64,000 bases of DNA, from the NCBI RefSeq assembly GCF_014837015.1, contig NZ_JACSPT010000008.1, positions 62,001 to 126,000 of the forward strand. The letters are read 5' to 3'. Numbering within the stretch: position 1 is the first letter of the stretch; each line of letters begins with the position of its first letter. The translations under genes and the position numbers were made by a program. Source of the DNA: Acinetobacter pecorum (GTDB lineage: Bacteria > Pseudomonadota > Gammaproteobacteria > Pseudomonadales > Moraxellaceae). Below, in pieces: positions 56,274-64,000 of this stretch. The notes under the pieces are model-generated. The model ran no database searches. It was not told where the DNA came from and worked only from the letters and a program-made list of their open reading frames with translations.

Positions 56274-56924
56274 ATGCGTGTTTTACATCATCTCGAACAA
56301 TCACGGTCATTTCGTATCCTGTGGGCCATGGAAGAATTAGGACTGGATTACGAGGTTAAATACTATAAGCGTCAGCCCAATCTTTCTGCGCCACCGGCCT
56401 TAAAACAGATCCATCCATTGGGCAAGGCGCCGATTCTGGTCGATCAGGGTCAGGTACTGGCGGAATCTGCAGCGATCCTGGAATATTTACAGGAAACCTA
56501 TGACGAAAAGCAGCAGTTTCGTCCCGAAGATCCTGCCGGCAAGGCCCAGTACCGTTACTGGATGCATTATGCGGAAGGTTCGTTAATGCCGCTGCTGGTG
56601 ATGCAACTGGTGATGACCACTGTACCAAAACATACCCCTTTGCTGATTCGGCCTGTAGCCAAGAAAATCTGCGATGGAGTAAAGAAACAGTTTGTACAAA
56701 GCCGCCTAAAAGATCATATCCAGTTTCTGGAAAGCTATTTGAGCGAGCATGATTATTTTGCCGGACATTTCAGTTTTGCTGATATTCAGATGAGTTTTCC
56801 GTTGGAAGCGATGCAGAGCCGGACAGGCCAAAGTTATCCGGCCATTCAGGCCTATCTGAAACGGGTCTCGCAACGTGCAGCCTATGCGCGTGCACTGAGC
56901 AGGGAAAAACAGATCAGCTCTTAA
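56274..56924 (+). CDS. Glutathione S-transferase family protein
   Basis: 216 residues. Thioredoxin-like N-terminal domain (about 1-78) with SRSFRILWAMEELGLDYEV and the conserved HPLGKAPIL and ESAAILEYL glutathione-contact segments; helical C-terminal domain with YFAGHFSFADIQMSFPLEA. Substrate unknown. Ends just before a shared terminator with phoR. Confidence 0.92.
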   Translation: MRVLHHLEQSRSFRILWAMEELGLDYEVKYYKRQPNLSAPPALKQIHPLGKAPILVDQGQVLAESAAILEYLQETYDEKQQFRPEDPAGKAQYRYWMHYAEGSLMPLLVMQLVMTTVPKHTPLLIRPVAKKICDGVKKQFVQSRLKDHIQFLESYLSEHDYFAGHFSFADIQMSFPLEAMQSRTGQSYPAIQAYLKRVSQRAAYARALSREKQISS

Positions 56925-56935
56925 ATGCTTAAAAG

Positions 56936-56960
56936 AAAAGGTGCCGATGGCACCTTTTTT
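56936..56960. terminator. Bidirectional terminator between GST and phoR
   Basis: AAAAGGTGCC-GAT-GGCACCTTTTTT: a 9-10 bp stem with A-run on one side and T-run on the other, between convergent genes. Confidence 0.85.
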
Positions 56961-56972
56961 GATTTTGTGAGA

Positions 56973-58331
56973 TTAGTCCGGGAAGCTGAGACGTTCTTTG
57001 GGGAAAACCACCTTAAACGTGGAACCTTGGTTTTCTTTGGACTCGATTTCCAGATGTGCCTGATGTTGCATCAATACATGTTTGACGATGGCAAGTCCCA
57101 AACCGGTACCACCAGTACGGCGACTGCGGTCTGAATCGATTCGGTAAAAACGCTCGGTCAGACGTGGCAGATGCTTGGGATCAATGCCGATACCGTTATC
57201 TTGCACTACAAAATAGGCCGATTCACCATCATCATGCCAGCCGATAGTGATGGTGCCGCCTTTAGGCGTATATTTGATGGCATTGGTGATCAGATTGCTA
57301 AAAGCGCTGGCCAGTTCCATGTCTGAACCGATCAGATCGCAATGGCTGTCAATGTCCAGATTCAGGGTATGACCATAATCCATATTATAGGCCTGAGCAT
57401 CATCGAACAGCTGGTTCATCAGACTCGGCATTTCAATGATCTGGTTTTTGGCAATATTCTTGTCATTTTCTAGACGTGACAGTAACAGCAGGTCATTGAC
57501 CAGTGCATTCATGCGTCGGGTCTGCGACTGCATCTGATCAAAGGCCCGTTTCCAGCGTGGATTGATGTCTTCCTGATCGGTGAAGGTTTCAATATAGCCA
57601 CTGAGTACGGTCAAAGGAGTCCGTAGTTCATGGGAAATATTATCGACGAAATCTTTACGCATCTGTTCCAGATTATGCATCCGGGTCACATCATAAGCGA
57701 CCAGTACCCGGCTTTCTCCGCCAAAACGGGTCATTTTGACCTGTACATAATGGTCTTCAAACAGTGAAGAACGCATTTTTAGGCCGTCCGGAGATTCATC
57801 AATGTGATGATAATATTCAATAAAATTCGGTTGGCGCAGCAAGGTCAGGATATTACGGCCACGGTCATCACTCGAGATTCCGAGCAGACGTTCCGCAGCA
57901 GGATTCCACCATTCAATCTGCTGGTTTTCATCAATTAAAACGACAGCTTCTTGCAAGGCTACCAGAGAAGACTGTGCACGATCGATCAGTTCAACCATTT
58001 CTGCCTGAACAATCCGTTCCTGACGCTGGGCGCGGTAAACATTGAAAAGCAGTGCACCCCAAATTCCGCCAATATTGGGCGGAACATCATAGGGGCGGTT
58101 GGAAATCCATTCATTGACCAGGTATAAAGAACGCATCTGGGTCGCAAAAAACGCCACGAAGGCGATTACGATACAAATCCAGAAATACCCAATCCCAAAA
58201 CCGATAAAGCTGGCGATAATCAGAAAAAAAGCCAGCAGGCGTAAATCCTGCTTGGCGAAATCCCATAAACTGCTGTAACGGATTCTTTTGTGCTCGCGTG
58301 CCAGTTCGGGGACAGGGTAGGGTTCATACAT
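56973..58331 (-). CDS. phoR: Phosphate-regulon sensor histidine kinase PhoR
   Basis: 452 residues. Two membrane helices (about 31-64), a PhoR-type linker, PAS domain (about 120-215), HisKA with NISHELRTPLTVLSGY (phospho-acceptor H234), and HATPase with N box NLITNAIKYTPKGG, VQDNGIGID and GTGLGLAIVKHVL. It signals phosphate limitation to PhoB, through PstSCAB-PhoU, outside this window. 26 bp downstream of phoB. Confidence 0.96.
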   Translation of the reverse strand: MYEPYPVPELAREHKRIRYSSLWDFAKQDLRLLAFFLIIASFIGFGIGYFWICIVIAFVAFFATQMRSLYLVNEWISNRPYDVPPNIGGIWGALLFNVYRAQRQERIVQAEMVELIDRAQSSLVALQEAVVLIDENQQIEWWNPAAERLLGISSDDRGRNILTLLRQPNFIEYYHHIDESPDGLKMRSSLFEDHYVQVKMTRFGGESRVLVAYDVTRMHNLEQMRKDFVDNISHELRTPLTVLSGYIETFTDQEDINPRWKRAFDQMQSQTRRMNALVNDLLLLSRLENDKNIAKNQIIEMPSLMNQLFDDAQAYNMDYGHTLNLDIDSHCDLIGSDMELASAFSNLITNAIKYTPKGGTITIGWHDDGESAYFVVQDNGIGIDPKHLPRLTERFYRIDSDRSRRTGGTGLGLAIVKHVLMQHQAHLEIESKENQGSTFKVVFPKERLSFPD

Positions 58332-58357
58332 AAAACAAGATTTACCTTAAATGATAT

Positions 58358-59068
58358 TTAACCTAAAGCGACATCGGAACGGGTCGAGAAACGATAACCT
58401 GTGCCACGTACGGTCTGTACATAACGGTCCACGCCATAGGGTTCCAGCACCTTGCGCAGGCGACGGATATGCACATCAATGGTCCGGTCTTCAATATAGA
58501 CGTTACCGCCCCATACCTGATCCAGCAATTGTGCACGGGTATAGGCACGTTCCGGATGGGTCATGAAGAATGCCAGCAAACGGTATTCGGTGGGTCCCAT
58601 TTCCAGAATATTATTGCCAAAATTCACCCGCTGGCTGACCGGATCCAGAATCAGGCCATTGGCATCAATGGTTTTTTCACCGCTCAGGGCATTGGCACGG
58701 CGCAATACTGCCTTAATCCGGGAAACCAGTTCCCGGGTCGAGAACGGTTTGGTCATGTAGTCATCGGCACCGGCATCCAGACCTTGTACCTTGTGATCTT
58801 CTTCACCGCGTGCTGTCAGCATGATCACCGGGATTTCAGACAGGCTTTCATCACGTTTCAGACGACGACATAAGTCCACACCGCTGACACCACCTGGCAT
58901 CATCCAGTCCAGCAAAATCAGTGCCGGACGCTGATCCACAATCATCTGATGCGCCTGCTTGGCATCTTCTGCCTGCAAGCACTGAAAACCGGCCATATCC
59001 AGAGAGGTATGGATCATTTCCCGAATCGGGAGCTCGTCATCGACGATTAATATGTAGTCATCTTTCAC
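58358..59068 (-). CDS. phoB: Phosphate-regulon response regulator PhoB
   Basis: 236 residues, GTG start (no upstream ATG; the receiver motif starts at residue 6). Receiver domain with DDE, phosphorylation D54 in [10 protein letters not shown], and K in [10 protein letters not shown]-terminal OmpR-type winged helix (about 135-230) with [35 protein letters not shown] (read in pieces). Activates phosphate-starvation genes. Pho-box-like repeats lie upstream at 59114-59147, consistent with autoregulation. Confidence 0.97.
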   Translation of the reverse strand: MKDDYILIVDDELPIREMIHTSLDMAGFQCLQAEDAKQAHQMIVDQRPALILLDWMMPGGVSGVDLCRRLKRDESLSEIPVIMLTARGEEDHKVQGLDAGADDYMTKPFSTRELVSRIKAVLRRANALSGEKTIDANGLILDPVSQRVNFGNNILEMGPTEYRLLAFFMTHPERAYTRAQLLDQVWGGNVYIEDRTIDVHIRRLRKVLEPYGVDRYVQTVRGTGYRFSTRSDVALG

Positions 59069-59113
59069 AACGCAATACCCTATTTCATGTAAACGGTGAG
59101 CCGTTTTATATTT

Positions 59114-59147
59114 ATGACAGGCTTATTACAAAGACTAATTATGACAG
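59114..59147 (-). promoter_or_regulatory. Pho-box-like repeats upstream of phoB
   Basis: On the minus strand two exact copies of CTGTCAT, the Pho-box half-site, lie 27 bp apart (59141-59147 and 59114-59120). An 18-bp unit TTGTAAT-AAGC-CTGTCAT at 59114-59131 has the correct 11-bp spacing of half-sites, with one half degenerate (five of seven). The -10 position is unclear. Confidence 0.6.
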
Positions 59148-59318
59148 TATCATTGCAGAAAGGGAAAAACTGCTGAAATTCACAAAGATTTGTGACAAAT
59201 ATAGCGCAGAAAATTGTTAAAAAATCATAAATTAATTTTACCTGTTTCCAGGATAAAGCATAAATTCACAACTTCACTGGAAAGCTCATAAAACCTTTTT
59301 AACAAAAGGATTTAACAG

Positions 59319-59996
59319 CTATTTTTTCTCGGAAAATGACTCTAATAGTGCTAAAAAAACCACACTGCAGGATGATAAAACCTCCTCAAGCGAATGCTTA
59401 AAACCGCTCATCACCCAACGAATGGCAATTTGGGTGACATAACCATTTAAACCGGTCGACACCAGGGAAATTTCCTGCTCGCTACGATTTAACTGCGGCA
59501 TCATTAACATGACAAAAGCATGAATCATACGGTCGAAACGCGACATGGTTTCATGAATGGTAGCCTGATTATGCAGTTCCTGTACCAGCATGGCATCAAT
59601 ATAAATGATCCTGGCCATACGTGGATTGTCGCGCAAGGTGGTGAGTAGGGCTGTCAAACCGGCTTCGATCATTTTTTTCGGATCACTCGATGCCTGCATC
59701 ATGGCCTGCATCACATTCTGTTGCAGTTCATCAATCAGTTTCAAAAAAATGGTCTGAAACAGATCTTCGCTTTTCTTGAAAGATTCATAAAAATAACGTT
59801 CAGTCAGTTTGGCTTCATTGCAGATATCTTTGACCGTGACTGAAAAAAAGCCGTAACTGCCATAGGCTTCAATGCCAGCTTCGATCAACTTTTCACGACG
59901 CGCCTGCTGCCGTTCCGCCATCGACAAGCCTTTAAACTGACGTTGTCTGGTTTTGGCGGCTCGTGGTTTCACTGCTGAGTCGATTGAATCGGTCAT
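59319..59996 (-). CDS. TetR-family transcriptional regulator
   Basis: 225 residues. N-terminal basic extension, then the TetR HTH (about 30-75): REKLIEAGIEAYGSYGFFSVTVKDICNEAKLTERYFYESFKKSEDLF (in pieces). The C-terminal ligand domain is helical and hydrophobic. Divergent from the SDR gene, with a perfect inverted repeat on the SDR promoter (60112-60131). It most likely represses that gene and perhaps itself; inducer unknown. Confidence 0.92.
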   Translation of the reverse strand: MTDSIDSAVKPRAAKTRQRQFKGLSMAERQQARREKLIEAGIEAYGSYGFFSVTVKDICNEAKLTERYFYESFKKSEDLFQTIFLKLIDELQQNVMQAMMQASSDPKKMIEAGLTALLTTLRDNPRMARIIYIDAMLVQELHNQATIHETMSRFDRMIHAFVMLMMPQLNRSEQEISLVSTGLNGYVTQIAIRWVMSGFKHSLEEVLSSCSVVFLALLESFSEKK

Positions 59997-60111
59997 AAGG
60001 CCTGAGTGCTCATCTGTATAAAGATTTTGAATATCTTAGCAATAAATCACGCTTAGACCTACATGAGAAATTCTATCCCGAAAGTTGGCCTCTAAGGACA
60101 TGGGATAATTA

Positions 60112-60131
60112 TTGACAATCCGTATTGTCAA
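60112..60131. promoter_or_regulatory. TetR operator palindrome over the sdr promoter
   Basis: Perfect arms TTGACAAT and ATTGTCAA separated by CCGT. The left arm contains the consensus -35 TTGACA of the sdr promoter, so a bound repressor would block RNA polymerase. Confidence 0.75.
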
Positions 60132-60140
60132 AACTATATT
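60112..60140 (+). promoter_or_regulatory. Promoter of the SDR gene
   Basis: TTGACA (perfect) at 60112-60117, 17 bp, TATATT (five of six) at 60135-60140. Start near 60147, giving a leader of about 74 nt to the ATG at 60221, which has AAGGA upstream. Confidence 0.75.
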
Positions 60141-60220
60141 GAGGATCTGTGCTAGCTCCTGAAACAACAGAACAAGATCCTGCTGTCATGGAATGGCAGT
60201 AGTTTACATAAGGAAATTGA

Positions 60221-61069
60221 ATGAAAAATTTTAACAATAAAGTTGCCGCAATTACCGGGGCCGGTTCAGGTATTGGCCAGCAACTGGCAGTATTATTGGC
60301 TAAGCAGGGTTGTCATCTGGCCCTGAGTGATATTAATGAACAGGGTCTGGCACAAACGCTCGAATTGCTCAAAGAGAGTGATGTCCGTGTGACTATCCAG
60401 AAAGTGAACGTGGCTGATCTGGAACAGGTGCGTAACTGGGCGGCGCAGGTCGAACAGGATCATGGCAGTATCAATATGATCTTTAACAATGCAGGTGTTG
60501 CACTGGGTTCAACTGTTGAAGGGGCATCTTATGAAGAACTGGAATGGATCGTCGGAATCAATTTCTGGGGTGTGGTGTATGGCACCAAAGAATTTCTGCC
60601 ACTGATCAAGAAAACTGGTGATGGCCATATTATCAATATTTCCAGCCTGTTTGGTTTAACGGCTCAGCCGACCCAGTCTGCTTATAATGCGACCAAATTT
60701 GCAGTACGTGGTTTTACTGAATCCCTGCGTCAGGAACTGGACATGGAAAATTGCGGAGTCAGTGCGCTCTGTGTGCATCCGGGCGGGATCCGTACCAACA
60801 TTGCCAATGCAGCAAAAATGAATAACAGCCTGCTGACTTTAGGTATGAATCCGGAAAAATCAGCCCGTAATTTTAATAAATTATTGCGTTGTCCACCTGC
60901 AGAAGCTGCCCGTCAAATTCTGGAGGCGGTACAAAAAGACAAGCGCCGTCTGCTCATCGGCAATGATGCCAAAGCGATAGACCTGATTCAGCGAATCTTA
61001 CCGACCGGTTATCAGCATGTCACTGCACTGGCGACCCAATTTGGTAAAAGAAAGAAAAAGTCTGCTTAA
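60221..61069 (+). CDS. Short-chain dehydrogenase/reductase
   Basis: 282 residues. Cofactor loop TGAGSGIG (about 12-19), NNAG (about 89-92), catalytic S142, Y155 and K159 in NISSLFGLTAQPTQSAYNATKFA. D37 after the second strand (LALSDINE) suggests NAD rather than NADP. The C-terminal part lacks a membrane helix. Divergent tetR gene suggests regulated detoxification or hydroxy-lipid metabolism; substrate unknown. Confidence 0.92.
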   Translation: MKNFNNKVAAITGAGSGIGQQLAVLLAKQGCHLALSDINEQGLAQTLELLKESDVRVTIQKVNVADLEQVRNWAAQVEQDHGSINMIFNNAGVALGSTVEGASYEELEWIVGINFWGVVYGTKEFLPLIKKTGDGHIINISSLFGLTAQPTQSAYNATKFAVRGFTESLRQELDMENCGVSALCVHPGGIRTNIANAAKMNNSLLTLGMNPEKSARNFNKLLRCPPAEAARQILEAVQKDKRRLLIGNDAKAIDLIQRILPTGYQHVTALATQFGKRKKKSA

Positions 61070-61083
61070 GAAACTGTAAAACA

Positions 61084-61108
61084 GACCCGCGAAAGCGGGT
61101 TTTCTTTT
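61084..61108 (+). terminator. Terminator of the SDR gene
   Basis: ACCCGC-GAAA-GCGGGT stem with a GNRA loop followed by TTTCTTTT, 15 bp after the stop. Confidence 0.8.
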
Positions 61109-61187
61109 ATGGCAATAATCATAGTCTGACTCTTTAGCAGGTCAGTATCTGAGGTAATGTAAGGCTTTTAAATTATAAAATTTTTAT

Positions 61188-62552
61188 CTATATCAAGGTC
61201 TCAATGGTCTTTTTCTTCCAGACAAACTGATAATACAGTCCCTGCAAAATACACATGCTGACAAAGGCCAATGCATAGGCATACCAGATACCTTCCAGGC
61301 CCCACCACCGGCTAAACAGATAAGCGGCGGGAACTTCAATACACAGAATGGCGAAAATATTAATCAGCATTGGCATGGTTACCGTACCACTCGAACGCAT
61401 GATCGAAGCAAAAATGGCACTGGCACCAAAAAACAGAATTGCCCACAGAACAATGAACAGCAGTTTTTGACCCAGTACCACCACCTGGGGATCGGTAATA
61501 AACAGCGCCATCAGATATTTGGAAAACAGATAAGCCAGAATCACCAGACCACCGGTGAATAGGATATTCATAATGAGCGCAGTGCGGGTAACTTTATTCA
61601 GCAGATCCGATTTGCCTGCACCAATGGCTTGAGCAGCAAATACAGATGCAGCTATCGCAATCGATAAGGCGGGGAACTGAATATAATTTAAGACCTGATT
61701 GACTGCGCCATAAGCGGCTGTTGCTTCTGCACCATAACGGTTAACCAGTCCCACAATTACCAGACCAGCCACTGAAGTCGTGACCATTTGTACACCAGTT
61801 GGAACTCCCAGTTTAAGGATAGTTTTGCTTAACTGGGGCTGATGACGAATATTTTTTAATAGAGCCCAGTCGAGCTTGAGCGGATGCTGCTTGCGCTTTA
61901 GATACAAAATCAAAAATACCAGAACTGCGAGATTTCCCAGAATGGTAGCAAGTGCCGGTGAAATAATGCCCATTTTAGGAAAGCCGAAATAACCGCCAAT
62001 CAGGACCGGTGTCACCACCAGACCCACCCCAATGGTGATGACGGAAGCAAATAGGGGTGTGGTACTGTCTCCGACACCACGCAGAATAGAGGTATAAACA
62101 ATATAGATAAAAATTAATGGGCTACCTACCAGCATCCACTGCACATAAGGCAGGGACAAATGCATTACATCCGGATCTGTGCCGAGTGCCAAGAGAATAT
62201 TTTCAGCAAAAATCACCCCAAAAAGTGCAATCAAACTGCCGCCAATCAAGGTCATAAATAAAGTTGAACCAACCACACAGCGGACTTTTTCTATATTTTT
62301 CCCGCCCCAGGCCTGGCCAATCAGTACGGTAGAACCGGCGGATAAGCCAATCACAAAAGCCATTAGGCAAAACAGGATTGGAAAAAATACCGCAACAGCA
62401 GCAATGGCGTTGACGCCTAGCATTTGCCCCACAAATATTGTATTGACCGTGCCAGAAAGACTTTGCAGGATATTGGTCACAATCAATGGCACCAGAAAAA
62501 CCAGAAAGGCTTTCCATAAATTCTCTTGGTGAATCAATGCTTGCTGTGCCAT
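61188..62552 (-). CDS. MATE-family multidrug/sodium antiporter
   Basis: 454 residues, twelve membrane helices in two similar halves (about 15-220 and 235-440). MatE signatures: VPLIVTNILQSLSGTVNTIFVGQMLG (about 17-42) and the second-half LGVPTGVQMVTTSVAGLVIVGLVNRYG. Probably exports cationic compounds in exchange for Na+ or H+ at the inner membrane. No adjacent regulator on the same strand. Confidence 0.93.
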   Translation of the reverse strand: MAQQALIHQENLWKAFLVFLVPLIVTNILQSLSGTVNTIFVGQMLGVNAIAAVAVFFPILFCLMAFVIGLSAGSTVLIGQAWGGKNIEKVRCVVGSTLFMTLIGGSLIALFGVIFAENILLALGTDPDVMHLSLPYVQWMLVGSPLIFIYIVYTSILRGVGDSTTPLFASVITIGVGLVVTPVLIGGYFGFPKMGIISPALATILGNLAVLVFLILYLKRKQHPLKLDWALLKNIRHQPQLSKTILKLGVPTGVQMVTTSVAGLVIVGLVNRYGAEATAAYGAVNQVLNYIQFPALSIAIAASVFAAQAIGAGKSDLLNKVTRTALIMNILFTGGLVILAYLFSKYLMALFITDPQVVVLGQKLLFIVLWAILFFGASAIFASIMRSSGTVTMPMLINIFAILCIEVPAAYLFSRWWGLEGIWYAYALAFVSMCILQGLYYQFVWKKKTIETLI

Positions 62553-62684
62553 GCGACATCCTGTGATTGGATTATTATCTACTTATTTATTGCTGTAACT
62601 ATTATTGGCTAGAGTATAGAAAAAAGCCTTAGCTTTTAGGTAACTAAGCTACTTATTTTATAAGGTTTTTAGTTAAAAGGTGAG

Positions 62685-63839
62685 TTAAACCTTTGAAAGA
62701 ATTTGACCTGCCTGGACCAGAGTTTGTTCTTTTTTTGCAAAGCAGAACCTGAGCAGACGTAAATCGGCAGGAGGGTGCTGGTAGAACGCAGAGACTGGAA
62801 TCGCGACAATCCCATGTTGTTCTGCCAGAAAATGGCACATGGACAAATCATCGAGCTCAGGCCGAATCTCTGAATAATCTAAGTTCTGGAAATAAGTTCC
62901 TTGAGAGGGTGTCCACTTAAAGCGTGACGTTTCAATGGATGAGTTAAATAAATCCCGTTTGTTTTGATAGAAAGAGGACAGTCCAGGTATATGCTCAGGA
63001 TGCAGTTGCATATATTCCGCCAAGGCAACCTGAACGGGCGTCACACCGCAGAAACTGGCAAACTGATAAATCTGTCTGAACATTTTCATCAGTGCCGGTG
63101 CAGCAATACAAAATCCGGTTTTCCAGCCCGTGACATGGAAGGTTTTACCAAAAGAGCCAATCACGAAGCTACGCTCGCGAAGTTCTGGAAATGACCACGC
63201 CGAATGGTGCTGAACGCCGTCAAAAACCAGATGTTCATAGACTTCATCGGACAGCACCACAATATTGCGCTCGCGAATCAGCTCGATCAGTTGCTGCCAG
63301 TCTGCCTTGGACCAGACACTCCCACTCGGATTATGCGGAGTATTCACCACAATCATGCGGGTACGATCATTAATGGCATCTTTGACCTGATTCCAGTCCA
63401 CAGAAAAATCAGGATGCTGCAAAGCAATATGCACTGGCTTTGCCCCAACCAGTTGAACCGCAGGTCCATAACTGTCGTAGCTTGGATCGAAAATAATTAC
63501 TTCTTCCCCGGCACGCACCGTGGCTTGAATGGCACAAAAAATCGCAATTGTGGCCCCAGGCGTAATCGTGACTTCCTCGACAGGATCAATAATCAGTTGA
63601 TCACGCTGCTGATAGAGATCTGCCACCAGACTTCGCAAGACTGGCAGACCATCTCCCGGAGCGTACTGGTTAAATCCATTCTGGCTAGCCCGATTTAAAG
63701 CTTCAATCAAGGCAGGAGGCGCTGCAAAGTCCGGAAATCCTTGAGAAAGATTCAAGGCCCCGAGTTTTTGTGCCAAGGCCGACATGGTACTAAAAATGGT
63801 CACGCCCAAATCAGGTAATTTAGAAGGGAGTTCCAGCAT
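62685..63839 (-). CDS. PLP-dependent class I/II aminotransferase (YbdL-like methionine aminotransferase)
   Basis: 384 residues, fold type I. LNLSQGFPDFAAPPALIEAL (about 30-49), TPGATIAIFCAIQA, NTPHNPSGSVWSKADW (about 165-180), SDEVYEHLVFDG and the PLP lysine in GSFGKTFHVTGWKTGF (about 230-245). Length and these motifs fit the YbdL/kynurenine aminotransferase subgroup, which acts on methionine and aromatic amino acids. The upstream 160 bp to the window end show no gene. Confidence 0.9.
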   Translation of the reverse strand: MLELPSKLPDLGVTIFSTMSALAQKLGALNLSQGFPDFAAPPALIEALNRASQNGFNQYAPGDGLPVLRSLVADLYQQRDQLIIDPVEEVTITPGATIAIFCAIQATVRAGEEVIIFDPSYDSYGPAVQLVGAKPVHIALQHPDFSVDWNQVKDAINDRTRMIVVNTPHNPSGSVWSKADWQQLIELIRERNIVVLSDEVYEHLVFDGVQHHSAWSFPELRERSFVIGSFGKTFHVTGWKTGFCIAAPALMKMFRQIYQFASFCGVTPVQVALAEYMQLHPEHIPGLSSFYQNKRDLFNSSIETSRFKWTPSQGTYFQNLDYSEIRPELDDLSMCHFLAEQHGIVAIPVSAFYQHPPADLRLLRFCFAKKEQTLVQAGQILSKV

Positions 63840-64000
63840 GTCCTTGGCCTTGAAGAATGAGATCTGAATAAGTGTAGCAGCAAGTTCCGTATAGGATAAT
63901 CAGAAAAATAGGGGATATTGGGCAATAGTTTAAATTAAGATGTACCACATGCGATTTAAGATTTTTAATTGAAGGTCCATAAATTAAAGGCCTAATTATG

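Overview
The window looks like the chromosome of an Acinetobacter species outside the well-known A. baumannii layout. The arm wzc-wzb-wza, divergent gna ... gdr-galU-ugd-gpi-gne1, then pgm is the characteristic Acinetobacter K (capsule) locus. The flanking housekeeping genes (ribB-ribH-nusB-thiL-pgpA-glmU-glmS, guaA, phoBR) have normal composition. A near-perfect chromosomal parS site at 54855-54870 suggests the origin-proximal part of the chromosome. No rRNA, insertion sequence, phage or CRISPR was seen.

Layout. 1-2035 (minus): export/regulation arm wzc (cut by the window edge), wzb, wza. 2329-9584 (plus): gna, flippase wzx, polymerase wzy, three glycosyltransferases and a PglC-like initiating transferase; 3300-8980 is markedly AT-rich. 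9574-13442: acetyltransferase, aminotransferase and dehydratase for UDP-N,N'-diacetylbacillosamine (QuiNAc4NAc). 13455-19159: galU, ugd, gpi, gne1 and a GT14-family gene; pgm is convergent. 19244-27410 (minus): pgm, glmS, glmU, pgpA, thiL, nusB, ribH and a RibB with a degenerate RibA-like domain. 27828-32653: aldehyde dehydrogenase, alpha/beta hydrolase, NAD malic enzyme.

33064-45631 is the most unusual block: a complete ABC-transporter-dependent (group 2) capsule operon, kpsM-kpsT-kpsE-kpsD-[two AT-rich putative glycosyltransferases]-kpsC-kpsS, preceded by a PhyH-type 2-oxoglutarate dioxygenase and bounded by a terminator and two tRNA-Gly(GCC) genes. The cell therefore appears to carry two mechanistically different capsule pathways within 45 kb: Wzx/Wzy, built on undecaprenyl phosphate, and Kps, built on a beta-Kdo-primed lipid. 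The serotype genes between kpsD and kpsC include a 741-residue protein that joins a GT-A module to a KpsC/KpsS-like GT-B module, and a 440-residue protein with an internal repeat that I cannot assign to a family. No kpsF or kpsU is present, so CMP-Kdo would have to come from the LOS pathway.

46232-63839 is ordinary chromosome: bolA, a SirB2-like membrane protein, an orphan ParA, a small lipoprotein, a LysE-type exporter, DedA, a YgiW-type OB-fold protein, guaA, two tandem membrane diguanylate cyclases (one wrecked by an internal deletion), parS, pirin, GST, phoR-phoB with Pho-box-like repeats, a tetR/sdr divergent pair with a perfect operator palindrome on the sdr promoter, a MATE exporter and a YbdL-like aminotransferase.
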